Assembly (NCBI GenBank): GCA_013815685.1
Contig: JACDFR010000006.1
Coordinates: 54,244 to 118,243 of the forward strand
DNA from: Ramlibacter sp.
Lineage (GTDB): Bacteria > Pseudomonadota > Gammaproteobacteria > Burkholderiales > Burkholderiaceae_C
Reading direction: 5' to 3'
Length of the DNA: 64,000 nt
The first letter of the stretch is position 1, and every line of letters begins with the position of its first letter. This document shows, piece after piece, positions 57,503-64,000 of this stretch. The translations under genes and the position numbers were made by a program. The notes beneath the pieces are model-generated. The model had not been told where the DNA came from and did no database searches. It saw nothing but the letters and a program-made list of their open reading frames with translations.

Positions 57503-58266
57503 TGGCGGTCACCCCCGGCAGGCTCTATCTGGTCCCCGCGCCCCTGGATTTCGGCTGTGCGACGCAGGCCCCGCTGGATGAGGTGATGCCGGCGGGCACC
57601 CTGGCTGCGGCCGCGAAGCTGACGCACTGGATTTGCGAGAACGCCAAGTCGGCGCGGGCCTACCTGAAACGTATTGGCGAGACGCACCCGCTGGCGCTGC
57701 CGGTTCGGGAACAAGCCATCCTCGAGCTGCCGCGTGAAGTGCACAAAAGAGGCGATCACGAGGGCGGCTTCGATGCCGCGCCGCTACTCGCGCCTGTGCT
57801 GCAGGGTCACGATGTCGGCCTCCTCAGCGAGGCGGGGATGCCGGCGATCGCCGACCCGGGTTCGTCGGTCGTGCGCGCCGCCCATGACCTGGGGGCGGCA
57901 GTCATTCCCCTCGTGGGCCCGGTTTCCATTTTGCTGGCCCTGGCCGCCAGCGGCCTGAATGGCCAGAACTTCGCCTTCGTGGGTTACTTGCCGCAGGACC
58001 CTGCCCCGCGCGGGCTGCGCATCAGGCAACTGGAAGCGCTGTCAATGCAGACCGGGCAAGCCCAACTCTTCATCGAGACACCTTACCGCAACGCCGCGCT
58101 CTGGGATGGGCTGCTGAAAACCTTGCAGCCGGCAACGCGCCTGGCCGTCGCCGCCGGCCTCACCCTGCCCGATGCCCACACGCGCAGCTGCCTCGTGAAG
58201 GCTTGGAGGCAGCAGGGCGCGCCGGTGAACAACGACACCCCTGCAGTGTTCGCTATCGGGCGCTAG
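57502..58266 (+). CDS. SAM-dependent methyltransferase, tetrapyrrole methylase/RsmI-like
   Basis: A 254-aa member of the class III methyltransferase fold: RLYLVPAPLDFGCATQAPL, VGLLSEAGMPAIADPGSSVV and LVGPVSILLALAASGLNGQNFAFVG-type segments. These resemble RsmI (16S rRNA 2'-O-methyltransferase), but this is a shorter, divergent paralogue commonly found beside maf in Burkholderiales. Substrate not assigned. Translationally coupled to maf (TGATG). Confidence 0.82.
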   Translation: MAVTPGRLYLVPAPLDFGCATQAPLDEVMPAGTLAAAAKLTHWICENAKSARAYLKRIGETHPLALPVREQAILELPREVHKRGDHEGGFDAAPLLAPVLQGHDVGLLSEAGMPAIADPGSSVVRAAHDLGAAVIPLVGPVSILLALAASGLNGQNFAFVGYLPQDPAPRGLRIRQLEALSMQTGQAQLFIETPYRNAALWDGLLKTLQPATRLAVAAGLTLPDAHTRSCLVKAWRQQGAPVNNDTPAVFAIGR

Positions 58267-58276
58267 CCGGAAACCT

Positions 58277-59233
58277 TCAGCGAAGTGCCGGCACGGCCTT
58301 GAGTGCCCGGATGGCACCGTCGCCGATCGCGGCGCCGAACTTCTTGGCCAAACGTTCCGCCACGTTGTCGCGGCGGGTGTAGTCCACCAGGTCTTCGGCC
58401 TTGACGACTTCCCTGGCCACGAAATCGAGATTGCCGAGCTGGTCGGCCAGTCCCATTTCGACGGCCTGCTGCCCCGTCCAGAACAGTCCGCTGAACAGCT
58501 CCGGCGCTTCCTTGAGCCGCTTGCCGCGCCCGGCCTTGACCACCTCGATGAACTGCAGGTGTACCTGGTCCAGCATGGCCTGGGCAAAAGCCCGGTGTTT
58601 CTCGGTCTGTGGGCTGAACGGATCGAGGAAGCCCTTGTTCTCGCCCGCCGTCATCAACCTGCGCTCCACGCCCAGCTTGTCCATGAGCCCCGTAAAACCG
58701 AAGCCATCCATCAGCACGCCGATGCTGCCGACGATACTGGCCTTGTCGACGAAAATGCGGTCGGTGGCGGCGGCGATGTAATAGGCCGCCGAAGCACAGG
58801 ACTCCTCGACCACCGCGTAAACCGGCTTCTTGTGCTTGGCCCGCAGGCGCTTGATCTCATCGTTGATGATGCCGGCTTGCACCGGGCTGCCGCCAGGCGA
58901 ATTGATCAGCAGCACCACGGCCTGGGCGCCGGCGTCCTCGAATGCGCTGCGCATTGCTGCCACGACCGATTCGGCACTGGCGTCCCCCTCCGATGCGATT
59001 TCCCCCTTGATTTCGATCACCGCGGTGTGCGGGAGGGTCTTGTCGGCGCCGGGCCCGCCACGGTGCATGAGTGCCCACAGCAGGAACACGAAGAAAGCCA
59101 GCCAGGCCAGCCGGATGAAACTGCGCCAGCGGCGAGCCGTGCGCTGCTCCTGGAGCGTGGCGAACATCAGCTTCTCGAAGGTGGCGCGTTCCCAGCCTGG
59201 CGGCGCCGGTTCTGGCGGTTGCGATTCGTTCAT
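58277..59233 (-). CDS. sppA: Signal peptide peptidase SppA-like S49 protease
   Basis: A 318-aa inner-membrane serine protease of the short S49 type. One N-terminal membrane helix (FIRLAWLAFFVFLLWALM) precedes the protease domain, with LLINSPGGSPVQAGI, the Ser nucleophile region VVEESCASAAYYIAAATDRI, SIVGSIGVLMDGFG and the Lys in GENKGFLDPFSP. It degrades leftover signal peptides. Six bases separate it from the Rieske gene upstream. Confidence 0.9.
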   Translation of the reverse strand: MNESQPPEPAPPGWERATFEKLMFATLQEQRTARRWRSFIRLAWLAFFVFLLWALMHRGGPGADKTLPHTAVIEIKGEIASEGDASAESVVAAMRSAFEDAGAQAVVLLINSPGGSPVQAGIINDEIKRLRAKHKKPVYAVVEESCASAAYYIAAATDRIFVDKASIVGSIGVLMDGFGFTGLMDKLGVERRLMTAGENKGFLDPFSPQTEKHRAFAQAMLDQVHLQFIEVVKAGRGKRLKEAPELFSGLFWTGQQAVEMGLADQLGNLDFVAREVVKAEDLVDYTRRDNVAERLAKKFGAAIGDGAIRALKAVPALR

Positions 59234-59239
59234 GGTTTC

Positions 59240-59605
59240 TTAGAAGAGGACGGGTTGGAGGTTGTAGGCAGTATGCCAGTGCACCACCCCGCGCTGCTCG
59301 GTCAAGGAGATTTTTACCAGGCCGCCCCGGCATGGGCCACCGGCGCAGTCCCCGGAATCGGGCCGGTAGACGGCGCCGTGGGTACCGCACAGCAGCCAGC
59401 GACCGGTGTCGTCGAAGAAGCGATCGGGTTGCCAATCCATCTCCATGGCCACGTGGGCACAACGGTTGAGGTAAGCGTGAACGCTTCCCTGGTAGCGGAT
59501 CGCGAAGGCGCGGCAGGTCTGCCCCCCGAAGGTCACGTCGAAGGGCACGGCCTTGCCGCCATCGACCAGGTCGGCGGAGTTGCAAAGGGGCACCGCTTGT
59601 TCCAT
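59240..59605 (-). CDS. Rieske 2Fe-2S ferredoxin-type protein
   Basis: A 121-aa soluble protein with a complete Rieske cluster motif: CAH in LNRCAHVAMEMDW and CGTH in WLLCGTHGAVYRPDSGDC. It has no membrane helix and no oxygenase domain. Its partner is unknown; it is co-oriented with gph and sppA, five bases from gph, an arrangement I recall from Bordetella relatives. Confidence 0.88.
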   Translation of the reverse strand: MEQAVPLCNSADLVDGGKAVPFDVTFGGQTCRAFAIRYQGSVHAYLNRCAHVAMEMDWQPDRFFDDTGRWLLCGTHGAVYRPDSGDCAGGPCRGGLVKISLTEQRGVVHWHTAYNLQPVLF

Positions 59606-59610
59606 GGCGT

Positions 59611-60279
59611 TCAGGCGTTCTCCAGCAACCAGTCGCGCAGGCCGCCTACCGAATGCGCCACGAAGAGCGGGCGCAGGGACTCGAATTCGCCCGGCTCGTG
59701 CGCGCCATAGCTCACACCGACGGCGGGACATCCGGCATTCAAAGCCATCTGCAGGTCGTGCGTGGTGTCGCCGATCATCAAGGTGCGCCGCGGCTCGGCG
59801 CCGAACTCCCGCATCAACTCCTGGAGCATCAGCGGATGGGGCTTGCCTGCCGTTTCGTCAGCGGTTCGCGAGCCGTCGAACACACCCTTGAGCTGCACCG
59901 TCTGCAGGACGTCGTCCAGCCCCCGGCGAGACTTGCCCGTCGCCACCGCCAGCCAGTGATGGCGGGCCTTGAGGTCACCCAGCAAAGGCAGCACGCCATC
60001 GAACAGGCTGAGATCATTCTGGTGAGACGCGTAATGAAAGCGGTAACGCGCCCCCAGCTCCGGGTACTTTTCCTTGGGCACGTCGGGGGCCGCGTGCGCG
60101 AGCGCCTGCATCAATCCCATCCCGATCACGTACGAGGCGGCCTTGTCGGTCGGCATGCGGCCGCCCACATCCACCACGGCGCTCTGGATGCAGCGCACGA
60201 TGATCTTGGTGGAATCGAACAGGGTGCCGTCCCAGTCGAAGGCGATGAGGTCAAACTGGCGGGCGCGAGGCAGCGGCAT
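59611..60279 (-). CDS. gph: HAD-family hydrolase, phosphoglycolate phosphatase-like
   Basis: A 222-aa HAD phosphatase with motif I FDLIAFDWDGTLFDSTK, motif II in VATGKSRRGLDDVL and motif III/IV GDTTHDLQMALNAGCPAVGV. The sequence fits Gph/PGP-type enzymes, but the natural substrate (2-phosphoglycolate or another phosphate ester) is not certain. It overlaps rluC by 29 bases. Confidence 0.85.
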   Translation of the reverse strand: MPLPRARQFDLIAFDWDGTLFDSTKIIVRCIQSAVVDVGGRMPTDKAASYVIGMGLMQALAHAAPDVPKEKYPELGARYRFHYASHQNDLSLFDGVLPLLGDLKARHHWLAVATGKSRRGLDDVLQTVQLKGVFDGSRTADETAGKPHPLMLQELMREFGAEPRRTLMIGDTTHDLQMALNAGCPAVGVSYGAHEPGEFESLRPLFVAHSVGGLRDWLLENA

Positions 60280-61240
60280 GGTCGGCGAACTTCGTGAGGT
60301 CCGGCGGCGGCGCGCAAAGCAATTCGATGCGCTCGCCGCTGGCGGGATGGGTGAACTGTAACCGCCACGCGTGCAGGTACATGCGCTTGAGCCCACGCTT
60401 TTGCAGCAGCTTGTTGAGATCGAAGTCGCCATACTTGTCGTCCCCGGCGATCGGATGGCCCTGCGACGCGAGGTGGACACGAATCTGGTGGGTGCGGCCG
60501 GTCTTGATGGTGACTTCCAGCAGCGTGAAACCCACCAGCCGCCTGGCGATCTTCACCAGCGTGATAGAACGCATGCCGTCGGCGGCGTCCCGGGCGACCA
60601 CCTTCACCCGCCTTTCCCCGTCGGTCTGGAGATACTTGTGCAACGGAACGTCCACCACCTTCTTGTTGGGGGGCCAGTCGCCGGCCACCAGGGCCAGGTA
60701 GGTCTTGCCTGTCTCGCGCTCGCGAAACTGCTCCTGCAGATTCAGCAGTGCGGACCGTTTCTTCGCCACCAGCAAAATGCCGGAGGTTTCACGATCCAGC
60801 CGATGCACCAGCTCGAGCAGCTTGGCGCCGGGCCGCGCCTGGCGCAGCTGCTCGATGACCCCGAAGCTCACGCCGCTGCCGCCATGGACGGCAACGCCCG
60901 CCGGCTTGTCGATGGCAATCAGGTGCTCATCCTCCAAAAGCACAGGAAATTCGCGCGCCGGCGCCGGTTTCGCCTGCTTTTCGGCTGCACTCTCGGACAC
61001 CCGCACCGGCGGCAGCCTCACGACGTCCCCTGCCGCGACCCGGGTATCTGCTGCAGCGCGGCCTTTGTTGAGCCTCACCTCACCGCTGCGGATGATGCGG
61101 TAGACATGTGTTTTGGGGACCCCCTTGAGCTGGCGGATCAGGAAATTGTCGAGCCGCTGTCCGGCGGATTCTTCGTCCACCTCGACTAATTTGACCTGCC
61201 CGCTTGCAGGGGGGGCGGCGCCCCCTATAATGTGTTTCAC
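60251..61240 (-). CDS. rluC: 23S rRNA pseudouridine synthase RluC
   Basis: Modifies 23S rRNA at 955/2504/2580 in E. coli. The 329-aa protein has an N-terminal S4 domain (RLDNFLIRQLKGVPKTHVYR, then SGEVRLNKGR) and the catalytic Asp in LLELVHRLDRETSGILLVAK, followed by TGRTHQIRVHLASQGHPIAG. GTG 61240 is the likely start. The plus-strand rne promoter lies inside its first codons; rluC/rne divergence is conserved in proteobacteria. Confidence 0.93.
   Translation of the reverse strand: MKHIIGGAAPPASGQVKLVEVDEESAGQRLDNFLIRQLKGVPKTHVYRIIRSGEVRLNKGRAAADTRVAAGDVVRLPPVRVSESAAEKQAKPAPAREFPVLLEDEHLIAIDKPAGVAVHGGSGVSFGVIEQLRQARPGAKLLELVHRLDRETSGILLVAKKRSALLNLQEQFRERETGKTYLALVAGDWPPNKKVVDVPLHKYLQTDGERRVKVVARDAADGMRSITLVKIARRLVGFTLLEVTIKTGRTHQIRVHLASQGHPIAGDDKYGDFDLNKLLQKRGLKRMYLHAWRLQFTHPASGERIELLCAPPPDLTKFADHAAASRPPV
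61204..61231 (+). promoter_or_regulatory. Strong sigma-70 promoter for rne
   Basis: TTGCAG (61204-61209) and a perfect TATAAT (61226-61231) are separated by 16 bases. Transcription would start near 61238, about 525 bases before the rne ATG. The promoter overlaps the first codons of rluC on the other strand. Confidence 0.6.
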
Positions 61241-61762
61241 TAGCGTAACGCTGTAAGTGGTTGATTTGCCTTGGAGTTTAGTCCACGCGTCACCACCGGC
61301 CACGCTGGAAGGTCGATGCCACCATCGCCCGCGCGCGCAGATCGCCAGCCAGATGCTGGCGGTGGCCCGTCGGGGTGATGTGAAGCCGGCACTTTGAAAC
61401 ACTTACGGAATACCAGTCCGCCAGCCCACGCTTGCGGACGGACTAAAGCGAGAAATCCCGTGTTGATGGCGATCCTCATGGCCTGCTGGCGGTGGCTCAC
61501 AGCCCCCGCCGAAGGCTTGTCTTCGCCGCCGGCCCGCGCACCGCGGGCTCTACACGCCACAGTTTTTGTGGCACCCAGGGGACGCCGCTGCGGCCCCCCT
61601 TCCCTCGCCCCCATCCACGCGCCCTTGCCCCGCCTGCCGAGTTAGAACTCGGCAGCCGCGTCGCATCCCCGGCAATTCCATCCCGTTTCGAAGCGTCTGT
61701 CAGGCACCGAAGTTAGCGCCCCGAAGGGCGCGTTTGCGGTTGTTAAACAAGAAGGTGACGCT
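61239..61762 (+). promoter_or_regulatory. Long structured 5' leader of rne
   Basis: This ~520-base stretch has no credible gene. It contains perfect hairpins at 61532-61548 (GCCCGCG/CGCGGGC), 61556-61572 (GCCACA/TGTGGC), 61634-61655 (CTGCCGAGT/ACTCGGCAG with loop TAGA) and 61716-61731 (GCGCCC/GGGCGC with loop CGAA). The ribosome site GAAGGTGACG precedes ATG 61763. In E. coli and pseudomonads rne has a long leader through which RNase E controls its own mRNA stability; a similar role is inferred here, although I see no primary-sequence match to those leaders. Confidence 0.6.
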
Positions 61763-64000
61763 ATGAAGCGGATGCTGATCAACGCCACGCAGGCGGAAGA
61801 ACGCCGGCTGGCGATCGTCGACGGACAAAAGCTCCTCGACTATGAAATCGAAATCGAAGGGCGCGAACAGCGCAAGGGCAATATCTATAAGGCCGTCGTC
61901 ACGCGCGTCGAGCCTTCGCTGGAAGCCTGCTTCGTCGATTATGGGGAAGACCGTCACGGCTTCCTGCCGTTCAAAGAGATTTCCAAGAGCTACTTCGCCC
62001 AGGGCGTATCGGTCTCCCAGGCTCGCATCAGCGACGCCATCCGGGAAGGCCAGGAATTGCTGGTCCAGGTCGAAAAGGAAGAGCGCGGCAACAAGGGCGC
62101 GGCGCTTACTACCTTCGTGTCATTAGCGGGCCGCTATGTGGTGCTGATGCCGAACAACCCGCGCGGCGGCGGCGTCAGCCGCCGCATCGAGGGCGACGAC
62201 CGCGCCGAGCTGAAGGAGAACATGGACCAGTTGGAATATCCCAACGGCATGTCCATCATCGCGCGCACCGCCGGTATCGGCCGCAGCGCCCCGGAGCTGC
62301 AGTGGGACCTGAACTACCTGCTCAAGCTCTGGAACGCCATCGACGGAGCGACCAAAGGCGGCAAGGGCGCCTTCCTGATCTACCAGGAATCTTCCCTCGT
62401 CATCCGCGCCATCCGCGATTACTTCAATCACGACATCGGCGACATCCTCATCGACACCGACGACATCTACGAGCAGGCCCAGCAGTTCATGGCCCACGTG
62501 ATGCCCGAGCACGCACCGCGCGTGAAGCGCTACCGTGATGACGCGCCGCTGTTCAGCCGGTTCCAGATCGAGCACCAGATCGAATCGGCCTACGCCCGCG
62601 AGGTGAAGTTGCCCTCAGGCGGTGTGGTCGTGATCGACCACACCGAGGCGCTGGTGTCCATCGACGTCAACTCGGCGCGCGCCATCAAGGGCGGCGACAT
62701 CGAGGAAACGGCGACCCGAACCAACCTGGAGGCGGCCGACGAGGTGGCGCGCCAGATGCGCCTGCGCGACCTGGGCGGCCTCATCGTCATCGACTTCATC
62801 GACATGGAAGAGTCGAAGAACCGCCGCGAGGTGGAAAACCGCCTGCGCGACGCCTTGCGCCAGGACCGCGCGCGCGTGCAGTTCGGCACCATCAGCAAGT
62901 TCGGCCTGATGGAAATGAGCCGCCAGCGCCTGCGCCCGGCCTTGTCGGAAGGCGCATCCGTCCCCTGCCCGCGTTGCGGCGGCCACGGTCACATCCGCGA
63001 CACGGAAAGCTCGGCGCTGCAAATCCTGCGGATCATCCAGGAAGAATCGATGAAGGACGGCACGGCCGCCGTGCACGTGCAAGTGCCGGTGGAAGTGGCT
63101 TCGTTCCTGTTGAACGAGAAGCGCACCGAGATCGCCAAGATCGAACTCAAGCAGCGCCTGAACGTGATCATGGTGCCCAACAAGACGCTGGAAACGCCGA
63201 ATTACCGGCTCGAGCGCTTGAAGCACGATGATCCGCGTCTGGACAACCTGCAGGCCAGCTACCACATGGCCGAGGAAATCGAAGACCCGACCACCGTCAC
63301 CCGCCGCACGCATGAGCGCGCCAACAAGCAGGAGCCCGTGATCAAGGGCGTGCTGCCCGACGCACCGGCGCCGATCGCGGTGCCCCGCCCCGAGCCGGTC
63401 AAGGCAGAACCGGTCGTCAAGGCGGCCGTCGCGGCTCCTGTTCCGGCACCCGCTCCCGCAGCGGCAACGGCCCCGGCAGAGACCGGATTCAGTGCCTGGA
63501 TCAAGGGCCTTTTCGGTATCGCGGCGCCTGCAGCGCCGGTCCCGGCGCCCGTGGTGGTGGCGCCCAGGAAGGAAGAGCCCCGTCGCGAAGGACGCACCGA
63601 CGCGCGCGGCGAAGGTCGTGGGGACGGCCGACGCGGCGGCCGAGGCGAGGGGCGCGGCGGCGAACGCCAGGGGGGCCGCCGCGGTGATGGCAGGGGACAG
63701 GGGGGCGAACCCCGCCGTGAACGGGTCGCAGCAGACGGCGCCGAAGGCCAGCAGCCCCGCACGCCCGAGGGCGGACGCCGCGATGGCGAACAGCGCCGCG
63801 GCGAGCGCGCCGAACGCGGAGAACGCGCAGAAGGCCGCGCCGATCGCGAACCACGTGAAAACCGGGATGGCCGCGGCGAAGGCCGGAGTGAACGCGGGCC
63901 CCGCGAACGCCGGGACGCGGACAGCCGGGCCCCGGTCGAGGGCGTGATGACGGCCCCGCAAGCCGTGGTCGAGGGTGCCGCGGCCGAGCAGCGCCAGGAC
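61763..64000 (+). CDS. rne: Ribonuclease E (5' part, 746 codons)
   Basis: Endoribonuclease of the degradosome; the frame stays open to the right edge. It shows the S1 domain ([20 protein letters not shown]), the catalytic Asp residues in [15 protein letters not shown] and [17 protein letters not shown], and the zinc-link [12 protein letters not shown]. After ~residue 530 the sequence becomes Pro/Ala-rich. A short amphipathic segment [11 protein letters not shown] resembles a membrane-targeting helix. An Arg/Gly/Glu-rich low-complexity tail follows, likely RNA-binding. The divergent rluC and the long leader fit known rne loci. Confidence 0.96.
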   Translation, partial: MKRMLINATQAEERRLAIVDGQKLLDYEIEIEGREQRKGNIYKAVVTRVEPSLEACFVDYGEDRHGFLPFKEISKSYFAQGVSVSQARISDAIREGQELLVQVEKEERGNKGAALTTFVSLAGRYVVLMPNNPRGGGVSRRIEGDDRAELKENMDQLEYPNGMSIIARTAGIGRSAPELQWDLNYLLKLWNAIDGATKGGKGAFLIYQESSLVIRAIRDYFNHDIGDILIDTDDIYEQAQQFMAHVMPEHAPRVKRYRDDAPLFSRFQIEHQIESAYAREVKLPSGGVVVIDHTEALVSIDVNSARAIKGGDIEETATRTNLEAADEVARQMRLRDLGGLIVIDFIDMEESKNRREVENRLRDALRQDRARVQFGTISKFGLMEMSRQRLRPALSEGASVPCPRCGGHGHIRDTESSALQILRIIQEESMKDGTAAVHVQVPVEVASFLLNEKRTEIAKIELKQRLNVIMVPNKTLETPNYRLERLKHDDPRLDNLQASYHMAEEIEDPTTVTRRTHERANKQEPVIKGVLPDAPAPIAVPRPEPVKAEPVVKAAVAAPVPAPAPAAATAPAETGFSAWIKGLFGIAAPAAPVPAPVVVAPRKEEPRREGRTDARGEGRGDGRRGGRGEGRGGERQGGRRGDGRGQGGEPRRERVAADGAEGQQPRTPEGGRRDGEQRRGERAERGERAEGRADREPRENRDGRGEGRSERGPRERRDADSRAPVEGVMTAPQAVVEGAAAEQRQD

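Overview
The window is about 64 kb of dense, GC-rich bacterial chromosome. Gene content and order point to a betaproteobacterium of the order Burkholderiales, most like Alcaligenaceae (Bordetella relatives). The markers are mdh / gntR-sdhCDAB-sdhE, leuCDB-asd-fimV-truA-trpFBA-accD, yceD-rpmF-plsX-fabHDG-acpP-fabF-rpoE-rseA-rseB-mucD-lepA-lepB-rnc-era-recO-pdxJ-acpS-nagZ, and rluC back to back with rne. This placement is inferred from recalled gene orders, not from a search. I saw no rRNA, tRNA, CRISPR array, insertion sequence or prophage.

Layout. 1-6.3 kb: TCA-cycle block. A partial HpcH/HpaI-type lyase and mdh run leftward; a GntR regulator, succinate dehydrogenase (sdhCDAB) and sdhE run rightward. 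6.4-20.5 kb: a LysR regulator, leucine synthesis (leuCDB), asd, the FimV polar protein, truA, tryptophan synthesis (trpFBA), accD, a YggT membrane protein and a LON-domain protein. 20.5-36 kb: one leftward run of 14 tightly packed genes for a surface glycan. 36-45.6 kb: lysS, then a leftward run nagZ-acpS-pdxJ-recO-era-rnc-DUF4845-lepB-lepA. 45.6-46.1 kb: a 510-base gap rich in terminator hairpins with a DnaA-box pair. 46.1-56.9 kb: the sigma-E envelope-stress module and the type II fatty acid synthesis cluster, ending at rpmF and yceD. 56.9-64 kb: maf, an RsmI-like methyltransferase, sppA, a Rieske protein, a phosphatase, rluC and the start of rne.

The most distinctive region is the glycan operon. 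A membrane UDP-GlcNAc 4,6-dehydratase, a LegC-like aminotransferase carrying an extra N-terminal CBS pair, a NeuD/PglD-like acetyltransferase, a hydrolysing 2-epimerase, a NeuB-type synthase and a CMP-sugar synthetase make a complete predicted route from UDP-GlcNAc to a CMP-activated legionaminic-acid-type nonulosonic acid. A HisH2-HisF2-WbpG-like trio predicts an acetamidino group on the product. An AsnB-like amidotransferase, a short PglC-size phosphoglycosyl transferase, one GT-B-fold protein, a MurJ-like flippase and a CitE/HpcH-like aldolase of unknown role share the operon. No polymerase, ligase or ABC exporter is visible.

Other unexplained structure: five copies of a GC-rich two-hairpin intergenic repeat, mostly just after stop codons and once translated into a protein N-terminus; two identical-core LysR-type operators 53 bases apart; a terminator between rpmF and plsX; and a roughly 520-base structured leader in front of rne.
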